The notes beneath the pieces are model-generated. The model saw only the letters and a program-made list of their open reading frames with translations, was not told where the DNA came from and did not search any database. A stretch of DNA of 64,000 nt from Bacteroidia bacterium. GTDB lineage: Bacteria; Bacteroidota; Bacteroidia; Flavobacteriales; Flavobacteriaceae. Of this stretch, positions 8,358 to 16,646 are shown piece after piece (the first letter of the stretch is position 1; each line of letters starts with the position of its first letter). The stretch covers positions 248,001 to 312,000 of the forward strand of contig JAUIEK010000001.1 in the NCBI GenBank assembly GCA_030428865.1, read 5' to 3'. The translations under genes and the position numbers were made by a program.

Positions 8358-10154
8358 ATGGCTAAGGATTTACCTCTTTTATTACAAACATTGCCAGATG
8401 CTCCTGGCGTATATCAGTATTTTGATAAGGAAGGAAAAATTTTATATGTTGGAAAAGCTAAGAATTTAAAAAAACGCGTTAATTCATATTTTACAAAACA
8501 CCATGACAATGCCAAAACAAGGATTTTGGTAAAAAAAATAGCAGACATAAAACACATTGTTGTAAACTCAGAAGCGGATGCTTTATTATTAGAAAATAAT
8601 TTGATAAAAAAGTATCAGCCGAGATACAACATCATGCTAAAAGATGATAAAACATATCCTTGGATCTGTATCAAAAAAGAGCGATTTCCAAGAGTGTTTA
8701 TGACGCGCCGAGTTGTTAAAGATGGGTCTGAATACTTTGGTCCCTACACAAATGTTAGAACAGTAAAAGTATTGCTTGACTTAATCAAAGAGTTATATTC
8801 ATTAAGAACATGCAATTACGATTTGAGTCGAGAAAAGATTGAAAACAAAAAACACAAAGTTTGTTTAGAATATCATCTAGGGAATTGTAAAGGGGCTTGC
8901 GAAGGATTAGAATCTGAAGAAGAATATAACGAAACCATAAAATCTATTAGAAATATTGTTAAAGGAAACTTTAAAGAAAACCTGAAGTGGTTTGAAGAGC
9001 AAATGCATCAGTATGCTAAAAAAATGGCATTTGAAGAAGCTCAAAAAATCAAAGAAAAACTAGAGCTGCTTTCTAATTATCAAGCAAAATCTACTATTAT
9101 AAATCCATCTATCAACAATGTAGATGTTTTTGCGATTGTTTCTGATGAAAGCTACGGGTATGTTAACTTTTTAAAGATTGCTAATGGAGCTATTATTCAA
9201 TCTCACACAACAGAGATAAAGAAAAAGCTGGACGAAACAGATAAAGAGATTTTGGAATTAGCTATTGTAGATATAAGACAGCGATTTCACTCTGTTTCCA
9301 GAGAAGTTTTTGTTCCTTTTCGAGTGGATTTAGGAGAAGATATAAAGGTAACAGTTCCAAAACTTGGAGATAAGAAACGAATTGTAGAACTCTCTGAACG
9401 CAATGCAAAATATTACAGACAAGAACAGTTTAAGCAGATAAAAATTGTAGATCCAGATCGTCATGTAAAAAGAGTCATGGCGCAAATGAAGAAAGATTTA
9501 CGGCTTTCTGAAGAACCCATACATATAGAATGTTTTGATAACTCTAATATTCAAGGAACAAATCCTGTAGCCGCTTGTGTTGTTTTTAAAAATGGCAAAC
9601 CTAGTAAAAAAGATTACAGACATTTTGCGATTAAAACAGTAGAAGGTCCAGATGATTTTGCTTCTATGGAAGAAGTAATTTTTAGACGTTATAAAAGGTT
9701 GCTAACAGAAAATGAACCATTACCTCAATTAATTGTAATTGATGGAGGGAAAGGGCAATTATCATCTGCCTTAAAAAACTTAGATGTTTTGGGCTTACGA
9801 GGCAAAATTGCCATTATCGGAATAGCCAAAAGATTAGAAGAAATATATTATCCAGGAGATTCTATTCCTATGTATTTAGATAAAAAGTCAGAGACTTTAA
9901 AAATCATTCAATACTTAAGAAACGAAGCACATAGATTTGGGATAACGTTTCATAGAAACAAAAGAAGCAAAAGTGCGATTCAATCGGAACTGGAACAAAT
10001 TCCTCAAATAGGCAATCAAACCATAACTAATTTGTTACGAAAATTTAAATCTGCCAAACGCGTTAAAAATGCTACATTTGAAGAGCTCGAAGATGTTATT
10101 GGAAATGCAAGAGCCAAAAAAGTCTTTGAGTATTACAATAAAAACCAATCGTGA
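8358..10154 (+). CDS. uvrC: UvrABC system excinuclease subunit C
   Basis: A 598-residue nuclease of nucleotide excision repair that makes both cuts around a lesion marked by UvrB. Domains in order: an N-terminal GIY-YIG nuclease (APGVYQYFDKEGKILYVGKA, residues about 15-90) for the 3' cut; a cysteine-bearing middle segment (CLEYHLGNCKGACEG); a UVR/UvrB-interaction region near residues 205-240; an RNase H-like endonuclease domain (ECFDNSNIQGTNPVAACVVF and LIVIDGGKGQLSSA) for the 5' cut; and a C-terminal helix-hairpin-helix pair (IPQIGNQTITNLLRKF). Length is typical. Its TGA overlaps the GTG start of the patatin gene, so the two are translationally coupled, although no functional link is evident. 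Confidence 0.97.
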   Translation: MAKDLPLLLQTLPDAPGVYQYFDKEGKILYVGKAKNLKKRVNSYFTKHHDNAKTRILVKKIADIKHIVVNSEADALLLENNLIKKYQPRYNIMLKDDKTYPWICIKKERFPRVFMTRRVVKDGSEYFGPYTNVRTVKVLLDLIKELYSLRTCNYDLSREKIENKKHKVCLEYHLGNCKGACEGLESEEEYNETIKSIRNIVKGNFKENLKWFEEQMHQYAKKMAFEEAQKIKEKLELLSNYQAKSTIINPSINNVDVFAIVSDESYGYVNFLKIANGAIIQSHTTEIKKKLDETDKEILELAIVDIRQRFHSVSREVFVPFRVDLGEDIKVTVPKLGDKKRIVELSERNAKYYRQEQFKQIKIVDPDRHVKRVMAQMKKDLRLSEEPIHIECFDNSNIQGTNPVAACVVFKNGKPSKKDYRHFAIKTVEGPDDFASMEEVIFRRYKRLLTENEPLPQLIVIDGGKGQLSSALKNLDVLGLRGKIAIIGIAKRLEEIYYPGDSIPMYLDKKSETLKIIQYLRNEAHRFGITFHRNKRSKSAIQSELEQIPQIGNQTITNLLRKFKSAKRVKNATFEELEDVIGNARAKKVFEYYNKNQS

Positions 10155-12340
10155 AAAAACTAATACTTTTCTTATTTCTTGCTTTGTCTGTTGCTATGCT
10201 CTTTTCGCAAGAGAAAAGACCTAAAATAGGGTTAGTTTTAAGTGGTGGTGGAGCAAAAGGATTGGCTCATATTGGTGTTCTAAAAGAAATAGATAAAGCA
10301 GGACTCAAGATTGATTATATTGGAGGAACCAGCATGGGTGCTATTGTAGGAGGAATTTACGCAGCCGGTTACTCAGCAGAACAAATAGAAAAGATTGTAA
10401 AAAATGTAGATTTCCCAAAACTACTTCAAGATAAATTTCCTAGAAACGCTTTACCTTTTTTCGAAAAAGAATTCGGAGAGGAACATGCGTTTACGTTGCC
10501 AGTAAATAAAAGGGGAGTTCAGCTGCCTAAAGCAATATCAAAAGGACAAAATATACTAGATTTACTTACATATTTGTTAGCTCCTGTAGATACGATTCAA
10601 GATTTTTCTAAACTTCCTATTCCTTTTTTCTGTATTGGAACCAATGTAGAAAATGGAGAAGAGGTTTTATTAGAAAAAGGGTTTTTACCTTTAGCATTAA
10701 GAGCAAGTGGTTCATTTCCAACGCTACTAGATCCTGTAGAAGTTGATGATTTGTTATTGATAGATGGTGGTGTTGCTAATAACTTTCCTGTAGATGTGAT
10801 GAAAAGAAAAGGTGTTGATTACATTATTGGTGTAGATGTACAGAGTAATTTAAGCAAGCGAAAAAAACTGAATTCGGCAGTTGCCATTCTAAATCAAATT
10901 GTAAGTTATGATGTTTACAGAGAAAGAGCAGATAAATTGCTATTAACAGATAGTTATATAAAGCCAGATATAGAAGAATTTACAGTTGTTGATTTTGAGA
11001 AAGGATCTGAACTTATTAGAAAAGGAGAAGAAGTTGGAAAAAATTTTAAAGCTGTTTTTGACAGTTTGGTTAAAACCCAGTCTTCAACACAACCCAGAAA
11101 GCTAATTAAATATGATGACAAACCTGTTTACTTGAATTTTGTAGAAGTTAAAGGCTCTAAAATATACACACCCGCCTACGTAAGAGGTAAACTGAACATT
11201 CAAGTAGGAGATAGCATTACGCGTAGAGATCTCAAGAAAAAAATGGACTTTTTAACTGCTACAAGTAATTATGAAAGAGTAGATTATCGATTAATTAAAA
11301 AAAAGTACAAAAACACATTGATAATTAATGTGAAAGAGAGTGACCAAACTGCAAATTTACGGCTTGGAGTGCATTACGATTTACTGTATGAATCGGCTCT
11401 TTTAGCAAATTATAATCATAAAGGATTTTTGAAAAAAAACGATCAACTCTCTGTCGATATCATATTAGGAGATAACATACGTTACAACTTGAATTATTTT
11501 GTAGATAATGGGTTTTATACCAGTTATGGATTTCGTTCTCGATATAACCATTTTAGAACCAATACGCCTTTCAATAATGAAGATCCTTCTGTAAACGAAA
11601 TTAACTTAAAATATTCTGATTTTACCAATGAGCTTTTTGTGCAAACCCGATTTGATCGAAAATTTGCAATTGGTTTGGGAGCGGAGCTAAAAAATATAAG
11701 GGTTAGTACAGAAACACTAACTGATAACAATAATGAATTGTTTTTTGACAATAGCACTTATTTTAATTTTCATGGCTATTTAAAGCTTGATACATATGAC
11801 GATAAGTATTTTGTTACTAAAGGATTTTACGCTGATTTAGGCGGACGATGGTATATTTCTTCTACAGATTTTAATAATAATTTTACTCCCTTTTTGCAAC
11901 TTCAAGGTACTGTTGGTTTCGCGATTACTTTTTGGGACAGACTCACATTTCAGTATACAAATGATGCTGGATTTTCTTTTGATAACCCAAGCTCTGATGT
12001 GTTTGACTTTTACTTAGGAGGGTATAATCAGAATTATATAAATACATTTGTTCGGTTTTATGGCTACGATTTTGCTTCCTTAGCGGGGAACTCGTTTTTA
12101 CGTTCTGAGTTTCTGTTTCGGTACAAACTCTTTAAAAATAACTATGTTAACTTTCTTGCTAATTATGCCAGAGTTGATGATAATGTATTTAATGACACCA
12201 ATATATTTGAAGACATCATATCTGGTTATGCGTTGGGTTATAGCGTAAACACATTAATTGGTCCTGTAGAGATTAAGTATAGTTGGTCTCCAGACAATCA
12301 AAAACATTTTTGGCTTTTCAATTTAGGATTTTGGTTCTAA
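10151..12340 (+). CDS. patatin-like phospholipase with C-terminal outer-membrane barrel
   Basis: A 729-residue fusion that begins at GTG (GTGA overlap with the uvrC stop). Residues 1-20 are a Sec signal ending at LFSQ. Residues about 27-225 are a patatin domain: oxyanion loop GLVLSGGGAKG, nucleophile motif GGTSMGA (G-x-S-x-G), and the dyad aspartate in LIDGGVANNFP. Then comes a POTRA-like segment (residues about 330-400), followed by a C-terminal BamA-type beta-barrel with alternating aromatic strands that ends in a terminal Phe (LFNLGFWF). This is the architecture of PlpD/FplA, type Vd autotransporter phospholipases, so the lipase domain is probably surface-exposed or exported through its own barrel. 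The natural lipid substrate is unknown. Confidence 0.92.
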   Translation: MKKLILFLFLALSVAMLFSQEKRPKIGLVLSGGGAKGLAHIGVLKEIDKAGLKIDYIGGTSMGAIVGGIYAAGYSAEQIEKIVKNVDFPKLLQDKFPRNALPFFEKEFGEEHAFTLPVNKRGVQLPKAISKGQNILDLLTYLLAPVDTIQDFSKLPIPFFCIGTNVENGEEVLLEKGFLPLALRASGSFPTLLDPVEVDDLLLIDGGVANNFPVDVMKRKGVDYIIGVDVQSNLSKRKKLNSAVAILNQIVSYDVYRERADKLLLTDSYIKPDIEEFTVVDFEKGSELIRKGEEVGKNFKAVFDSLVKTQSSTQPRKLIKYDDKPVYLNFVEVKGSKIYTPAYVRGKLNIQVGDSITRRDLKKKMDFLTATSNYERVDYRLIKKKYKNTLIINVKESDQTANLRLGVHYDLLYESALLANYNHKGFLKKNDQLSVDIILGDNIRYNLNYFVDNGFYTSYGFRSRYNHFRTNTPFNNEDPSVNEINLKYSDFTNELFVQTRFDRKFAIGLGAELKNIRVSTETLTDNNNELFFDNSTYFNFHGYLKLDTYDDKYFVTKGFYADLGGRWYISSTDFNNNFTPFLQLQGTVGFAITFWDRLTFQYTNDAGFSFDNPSSDVFDFYLGGYNQNYINTFVRFYGYDFASLAGNSFLRSEFLFRYKLFKNNYVNFLANYARVDDNVFNDTNIFEDIISGYALGYSVNTLIGPVEIKYSWSPDNQKHFWLFNLGFWF

Positions 12341-12353
12341 TGTTAACTTAATG

Positions 12354-12395
12354 TTAAGCAAAGCTTGCTTAATTGTAAATTTAATGTTATATTTG
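12354..12395 (+). promoter_or_regulatory. promoter and hairpin upstream of YwqK-like gene
   Basis: TATATTTG (12388-12395) with TTG at 12365-12367, spacer 20 nt, fits the Bacteroidota promoter. The -33 part is inside an 8-bp stem TTAAGCAA-AGC-TTGCTTAA (12354-12372). Copies of the 9-mer TAATGTTAA flank it. Confidence 0.5.
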
Positions 12396-12431
12396 TTTAT
12401 TAAATGTTAATAAATTAAAATCTTAGGCAGT

Positions 12432-12785
12432 ATGAAAAGGTTACTAATTTTAGTGTTTGCTATGTGTATAGGTGCTATGCAAGCTCAGGATCAAAAAGAA
12501 CCTACTTATGAGGTAGAAGGAGATTTAGTAAAAGCTACTTATTACCATTCTGATGGTAGTATTTATCAGCAAGGATATTTTAAAGACAAAAAGCTCACAG
12601 GAATGTGGACTCAGTTCGATACGAAAGGAAATAAAGTTGCTATGGGTTTTTACAAAGAAGGTAAAAAAGTAGGAAAGTGGTTTCAATGGAATAAAAATAT
12701 CTTGAGAGAAATTACCTATAAAGATAGTAGTGTGTCAGATGTTAATGTTTGGAAAGAAGATGTTAGAGTAGCATCAAATAAATAA
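12432..12785 (+). CDS. YwqK-type (MORN-like) small exported protein
   Basis: A 117-residue protein with a signal peptide (MKRLLILVFAMCIGAMQAQ) followed by three to four MORN/YwqK-type repeats: YYHSDGSIYQQGYFKDKKLTG, WTQFDTKGNKVAMGFYKEGK, and KVGKWFQWNKNILREITYKD. The repeats form beta hairpins often used for binding, but the family has no agreed role. Flavobacterial relatives have been labelled "antitoxin YwqK" or, by error transfer, "nicotinic acid mononucleotide adenyltransferase"; nothing here supports either label. It has its own promoter-like element and is closed by a strong terminator shared with rng. Confidence 0.8.
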   Translation: MKRLLILVFAMCIGAMQAQDQKEPTYEVEGDLVKATYYHSDGSIYQQGYFKDKKLTGMWTQFDTKGNKVAMGFYKEGKKVGKWFQWNKNILREITYKDSSVSDVNVWKEDVRVASNK

Positions 12786-12808
12786 AATTCTACTAAAGCA
12801 AAATAAAA

Positions 12809-12838
12809 AACCGCATTAAAACTTAATGCGGTTTTTTT
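12809..12838. terminator. bidirectional terminator between YwqK-like gene and rng
   Basis: CCGCATTAA-AAC-TTAATGCGG (12811-12831) with A6 before and T7 after. It serves the two converging genes. Confidence 0.85.
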
Positions 12839-12864
12839 ATGATAATAAATTTTATAGCCTTACT

Positions 12865-14391
12865 TTATTTAAGTGTCTTAAACTTAAATTGTAAATACTG
12901 ATAAGCATCTCTCGGTATAATAGAAATCCACTTTTTATGTTTTAAAAACCACTTTTTTCTGATAGACCAAAAACCTTGATTTAAATATGCTGCAATAAAA
13001 GGATGTACATGCAGAGCTATTTTTTTGTTTTTGGCATTAGATAAGATACGTTCTAATTCATTCTCTAATTTTTCTATCATTACAATAGGAGCTTCCACCT
13101 CATTTTTTGGGTTCGGATTGGGCTCTTGGGTTTTAATGCTGAGTTCAGGTCTAACTCGCTGTCTGGTTATTTGAACTAATCCAAATTTACTGGGAGGCAA
13201 AATTTTATGCTTAGTTTTATCGAGAGCCATTTGCTCTTTTAAATGCTGATATAACTTTTGTCTGTTTTCACCACTATTCATGTCGATAAAATCAACCACA
13301 ATAATACCGCCCATATCTCTTAGTTGTAATTGTCTTGCAATTTCTGTAGCCGCAATCATATTTACTTCAAGAGCAGTCTCTTCTTGAGATCCTTTTTTAT
13401 TAGATCGATTACCACTGTTTACATCAATAACGTGTAGTGCTTCTGTATGTTCTATAACTAAATAAGCACCTCTACTCATTGATACGGTTTTACCAAAAGA
13501 GGTTTTAATTTGACGTTCTATACCATATTTTTCAAAGATGGGTACTTGAGAGTTATAAAGTTTTACGATATTTTCTTTTTCTGGAAATATTTCTCGCAAA
13601 TATTCTTTTATCTCAAGATTCAGTTCTTCATCATTTGTGATAATACTTGTAAAAGTATCATCAAGCACATCACGTAAAATAGATGAAGCTCTGTTTAATT
13701 CACTTAGTATTTTTGTAGGAGTGTTAGTATTGGCAATACGTTTACACATATTTTTCCATCTGCCTAAAGAATTTTGCAAATCTCTATCAAGCTCTGCTAC
13801 TTTCTTTCCTTCAGCAACAGTTCTTAAAATAACACCAAATCCTTTTGGTTTAATACTTTTAGCTAATCTTTTTAAACGTTCTTTTTCTTTTGGATCATCT
13901 ATTTTTTGTGATACTGAAACCCGTTCAGAAAAAGGAACTAGAACCATATACCTACCTGCAATAGAAAGTTCAGAGCTTAATCTGGGTCCTTTTGTAGATA
14001 TGGGTTCTTTAACAATCTGTACTAATAAATTTTGACCTGATTTTAGTACTTGATCTATGCTGCCATCTTTGTCGATATCTTCCTCAAATCGGAAGTTTTT
14101 TAAAGTGTATTCTTTATACTTACCTGTGCTTACCTTTTTTATAAACTTATTCAACGATTGTACTTGTGCACCCAAATCGTGGTAGTGTAAAAAACCATCT
14201 TTAGGATATCCTACATTTACAAATGCTGCATTTAAACCCGTTAGAACTTTTCCTATTTTGGCTAAAAAAATGTCGCCTACAGAAAATTTGTTATCTACAG
14301 ATTCTTTGTTGAGTTGAATAAGTTTTCCATCTCTTAGTAAGGCAAAATCTATATCAGATGAATTGGATCGAATAATTAATTCTGTTTTCAT
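12865..14391 (-). CDS. rng: ribonuclease E/G family protein
   Basis: A 508-residue RNase G/E-type endoribonuclease for mRNA decay and rRNA 5'-end processing. An S1 RNA-binding domain (residues about 37-125; VGDIFLAKIGKVLTGLNAAF) is followed by the RNase H-like catalytic core with the metal-binding aspartates in ALHVIDVNSGNR and GGIIVVDFIDMN. The C-terminal region holds QITRQRVRPEL, a conserved RNase G signature. It lacks the long disordered degradosome scaffold of E. coli RNase E, so RNase G is the closer name. It lies downstream of the HU and 30-residue-protein genes on the same strand, separated by a hairpin terminator. A second small hairpin sits just upstream of its ATG. Confidence 0.94.
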   Translation of the reverse strand: MKTELIIRSNSSDIDFALLRDGKLIQLNKESVDNKFSVGDIFLAKIGKVLTGLNAAFVNVGYPKDGFLHYHDLGAQVQSLNKFIKKVSTGKYKEYTLKNFRFEEDIDKDGSIDQVLKSGQNLLVQIVKEPISTKGPRLSSELSIAGRYMVLVPFSERVSVSQKIDDPKEKERLKRLAKSIKPKGFGVILRTVAEGKKVAELDRDLQNSLGRWKNMCKRIANTNTPTKILSELNRASSILRDVLDDTFTSIITNDEELNLEIKEYLREIFPEKENIVKLYNSQVPIFEKYGIERQIKTSFGKTVSMSRGAYLVIEHTEALHVIDVNSGNRSNKKGSQEETALEVNMIAATEIARQLQLRDMGGIIVVDFIDMNSGENRQKLYQHLKEQMALDKTKHKILPPSKFGLVQITRQRVRPELSIKTQEPNPNPKNEVEAPIVMIEKLENELERILSNAKNKKIALHVHPFIAAYLNQGFWSIRKKWFLKHKKWISIIPRDAYQYLQFKFKTLK

Positions 14392-14406
14392 ACTGTATAG
14401 TTTTGG

Positions 14407-14423
14407 TCTGCACTTTGTGCAGA
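14407..14423 (-). promoter_or_regulatory. leader hairpin upstream of rng start
   Basis: Perfect 7-bp stem TCTGCAC-TTT-GTGCAGA, 16 nt upstream of the rng ATG and probably in its 5' untranslated region. RNase E in other bacteria is autoregulated through its leader, so this is a candidate control element. That link is inference. Confidence 0.35.
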
Positions 14424-14490
14424 TGGATTAAAAATAACAGGTAAAATTACCTTATAATGTCAATGAACGTATGTATGCTTGTAACAAAAT

Positions 14491-14521
14491 GAAAAATAAG
14501 TAGAGTTACTACTTATTTTTC
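14491..14521 (-). terminator. hairpin built over the stop codon of the 30-residue protein gene
   Basis: Perfect 13-bp inverted repeat GAAAAATAAGTAG (14491-14503) / CTACTTATTTTTC (14509-14521) with a 5-nt loop. On the minus strand the first arm contains the last codons and the TAG stop of the small gene. It is AT-rich with only a modest T-tract, so it may act as a terminator or a 3'-end stabiliser. Confidence 0.6.
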
Positions 14522-14601
14522 TTATGTCTGTTTGCTCTAGCTCTTTTTTTTCTTTTGTGAGTAGAGATTTTAGATCTCTTTCTTTTTTTACCACTTGGCA
14601 T
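14509..14601 (-). CDS. 30-residue basic protein, AURKAIP1/COX24 (mS38-like) family
   Basis: Short gene encoding MPSGKKRKRSKI followed by STHKRKKRARANRHKKNK (30 residues), then TAG. More than half the residues are Lys or Arg. Nearly identical proteins are conserved across Bacteroidota and are annotated as AURKAIP1/COX24-domain proteins, related to the mitochondrial small-subunit protein mS38. The composition and conservation suggest an rRNA-binding ribosomal protein. It lies 44 nt downstream of the HU gene on the same strand and probably shares its transcript. It is easily missed by gene finders because of its length. Confidence 0.85.
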   Translation of the reverse strand: MPSGKKRKRSKISTHKRKKRARANRHKKNK

Positions 14602-14645
14602 AATTATCTCTTATTTTAAAAATCTAAAATAGATTTAGGTTATAA

Positions 14646-14939
14646 CTAGTTTCTTACAATAACTTTATTCTTTACTCCTTCTGTAAAAGTTTTAGCAGGT
14701 TTAAATGCTGGAATGTTGTGAGCTGGAATTTTAATTGTTGTGTTTTTAGAAATGTTTCTTCCTGTTTTTTCTGCTCGTGTTTTAATAATAAAGCTTCCAA
14801 AACCTCTTAAGTAAACATTATCTCCACTTTCTAACGCATCTTTTACCTCGGCCATAAAAGCTTCAACAGTGGCTAAAACATCGGCTTTTTCAATTCCTGA
14901 TTTGTCTGAGATTTTTGATACGATATCTGCTTTCGTCAT
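14646..14939 (-). CDS. HU/IHF family DNA-binding protein
   Basis: A 97-residue nucleoid protein that bends DNA as a dimer. It has the HU fold: helical N-terminus (MTKADIVSKISDKSGIEKAD), the central GDNVYLRGFGSFIIKTRAEK segment, the beta-arm with N-I-S-K-N-T-T-I-K-I-P-A-H-N-I-P, and FKPAKTFTEGV. The arm carries the conserved Pro (I-P-A-F-K). HU and IHF cannot be separated on sequence alone; HU-like is the usual name in Flavobacteria. Upstream is a long structured leader starting at the predicted promoter. The 30-residue basic protein gene follows. Confidence 0.93.
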   Translation of the reverse strand: MTKADIVSKISDKSGIEKADVLATVEAFMAEVKDALESGDNVYLRGFGSFIIKTRAEKTGRNISKNTTIKIPAHNIPAFKPAKTFTEGVKNKVIVRN

Positions 14940-14967
14940 GATTCTATATATTTTTTAGTTTTTATTT

Positions 14968-15022
14968 AAAAAAAAGCAACCTAAAAGTAGCAAGCATAGA
15001 ACGCTTTTCGTTAGCTTTTAGG
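14968..15022 (-). promoter_or_regulatory. structured 5' leader of HU gene, possible attenuator
   Basis: On the minus strand the predicted RNA opens with CCTAAAAG (15022-15015), which pairs with CTTTTAGG (14987-14980). A nested AACG/CGTT hairpin lies inside (15012-15000). T8 follows a few bases later (14975-14968), as in an intrinsic terminator ahead of the ATG at 14939. Confidence 0.45.
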
Positions 15023-15028
15023 CGGGGG

Positions 15029-15036
15029 CAAATATA
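15029..15036 (-). promoter_or_regulatory. -7 element for HU gene
   Basis: TATATTTG on the minus strand. The predicted start (about 15022) coincides with the first base of the leader hairpin. Confidence 0.55.
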
Positions 15037-15093
15037 TGATAATTAATCCGTTCCGTAAAAATAAAGAGTTAAAAATATATCAATATTAAGACT

Positions 15094-15101
15094 TAGTTTT
15101 G
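15094..15101 (+). promoter_or_regulatory. -7 element for mutY
   Basis: TAGTTTTG (TAnnTTTG) with a predicted start near 15108. This favours the ATG at 15120 over the TTG at 15099, which lies within the element. Confidence 0.45.
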
Positions 15102-15119
15102 CAATCTTATATTGAATTA

Positions 15120-16157
15120 ATGGAGTTTACTAAATCGCTAATTAACTGGTATTTGCAAAATAAAAGAGAATTGCCATGGCGAGCAACAAATGATCCTTAT
15201 TTGGTTTGGTTATCAGAAATTATGCTTCAACAAACAAGAGTTGCACAAGGATTAGCGTATTTTTTAAAATTTAAAGAAACATTTCCTACTGTACATGATT
15301 TAGCCAATGCAGAAGAAGACTTAGTGCTAAAGATGTGGCAAGGATTGGGCTATTATTCTAGAGCTAGAAATTTACATCAAACAGCTAAACAGATAAGTAA
15401 CGAACTAAATGGTCAATTTCCAAAATCATATAAAGAACTCCTAAAACTTAAAGGCGTTGGAGATTATACGGCATCAGCTATTGCATCTATTTGTTTTAAT
15501 CAGCCAGAAGCTGTAGTAGATGGGAATGTTTTTCGGGTTTTAGCTCGTTATTTTGGTATAAAAACACCTACTAATACAACAAAAGGAAAAAAAGAATTTA
15601 AAGAACTGGCGCAATCCTTACTGGCTATTAATCAGCCAGGAATTTATAATCAGGCAATTATGGATTTTGGAGCAATGCAATGCAAGCCTCAAAACCCAGA
15701 TTGCACTATGTGTCCTTTATCAAATTCATGTGTTGCCTTGCAAAAAAAGATAGTGAAAGAATTACCTATTAAAGAGAAAAAACAAAAAATTAAAAATCGG
15801 TACTTTCATTATTTATACATTGTTACCAAAGACAAGAAAACTATTTTACAGCAGCGACAACAAAAAGGAATTTGGCAAGGATTATATCAATTTCCGCTAG
15901 TAGAGCTATCATCAAAAGATGATCAAAACATTATTAACCATGATGATTTCAAAAAATGGGTTCCTGAGCGTTCAAAAATTATGTTGATTAATTCAGAACC
16001 TATTATTCATAAATTATCCCATCAACATTTATATACTCATTTTTGGAAGATAAGTGTAGATACACATCTAAAAGCAAATGTGGCTATAAATCAATTAAAT
16101 AAATACGCTGTTCCCGTTCTTATTGCAAATTTTATTGAAGATATAGCGGCTTTATAA
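15120..16157 (+). CDS. mutY: A/G-specific adenine glycosylase
   Basis: A 345-residue DNA repair enzyme that removes adenine mispaired with 8-oxoguanine or guanine. The helix-hairpin-helix GPD glycosylase domain includes LPWRATNDPYLVWLSEIMLQ with the catalytic Glu, LKGVGDYTASAIASICF (hairpin), and VVDGNVFRVLARYF with the catalytic Asp. The 4Fe-4S cluster ligands are in CKPQNPDCTMCPLSNSC (C-x6-C-x2-C-x5-C, near residues 188-204). The C-terminal NUDIX-like domain that recognises 8-oxoG runs from about residue 235. The ATG at 15120 (MEFTKSLINWYLQNKRELPW) was chosen over an in-frame TTG seven codons upstream, which overlaps the promoter. It heads the mutY-ssb-gldE-gldD group common in Flavobacteria. 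Confidence 0.95.
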   Translation: MEFTKSLINWYLQNKRELPWRATNDPYLVWLSEIMLQQTRVAQGLAYFLKFKETFPTVHDLANAEEDLVLKMWQGLGYYSRARNLHQTAKQISNELNGQFPKSYKELLKLKGVGDYTASAIASICFNQPEAVVDGNVFRVLARYFGIKTPTNTTKGKKEFKELAQSLLAINQPGIYNQAIMDFGAMQCKPQNPDCTMCPLSNSCVALQKKIVKELPIKEKKQKIKNRYFHYLYIVTKDKKTILQQRQQKGIWQGLYQFPLVELSSKDDQNIINHDDFKKWVPERSKIMLINSEPIIHKLSHQHLYTHFWKISVDTHLKANVAINQLNKYAVPVLIANFIEDIAAL

Positions 16158-16173
16158 ACTACTAAAAATTTGC

Positions 16174-16181
16174 TACATTTG
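16174..16181 (+). promoter_or_regulatory. -7 element for ssb
   Basis: TACATTTG, 20 nt before the ssb ATG. It gives ssb-gldE-gldD a promoter separate from mutY. Confidence 0.45.
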
Positions 16182-16201
16182 ATTAAACTAAAACGTAAGG
16201 A

Positions 16202-16627
16202 ATGGCAGGAACAATCAATAAAGTAATTCTTATAGGGCATTTAGGAGATGAAGTGAAAATGAACTACTTTGAAGGAGGAAACTCCATTGGGAGATTTCCT
16301 ATTGCCACCAATGAATCTTACACAAACAGACAAACAGGAGAACGAGTAACCACAACGGAATGGCATAATATTGTGGTTAGAAACAAACTAGCCGAAACAT
16401 GTGAAAAGTACTTATCGAAAGGAGATAAAATTTATTGTGAAGGCAGAATCAAAACACGCCAATGGGAGCAAGATGGTCAAAAGCGTTACATGACAGAGAT
16501 TCATGTAACTAACATGACTTTTTTAAACACCAATAAAGACACAGGAGCCGAAGCTTCTCAAAATGAATCAACACCCAATACAAGCTCAAAATCAATTATT
16601 GAGGAAGATGATGATTTACCTTTTTAG
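16202..16627 (+). CDS. ssb: single-stranded DNA-binding protein
   Basis: A 141-residue SSB that coats single-stranded DNA in replication, repair and recombination. The OB fold covers residues 1-105: MAGTINKVILIGHLGDEVKM, TTEWHNIVVRNKLAETCEKY, YCEGRIKTRQWEQDGQKRY. A Ser/Asn/Thr-rich linker follows, then the acidic tail EEDDDLPF that recruits partner proteins. Both the fold and the tail tip (D-D-L-P-F) are intact. It precedes gldE by 19 nt, the flavobacterial ssb-gldE-gldD arrangement. Confidence 0.96.
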   Translation: MAGTINKVILIGHLGDEVKMNYFEGGNSIGRFPIATNESYTNRQTGERVTTTEWHNIVVRNKLAETCEKYLSKGDKIYCEGRIKTRQWEQDGQKRYMTEIHVTNMTFLNTNKDTGAEASQNESTPNTSSKSIIEEDDDLPF

Positions 16628-16646
16628 TTTAATTAATTAGTTTTAT

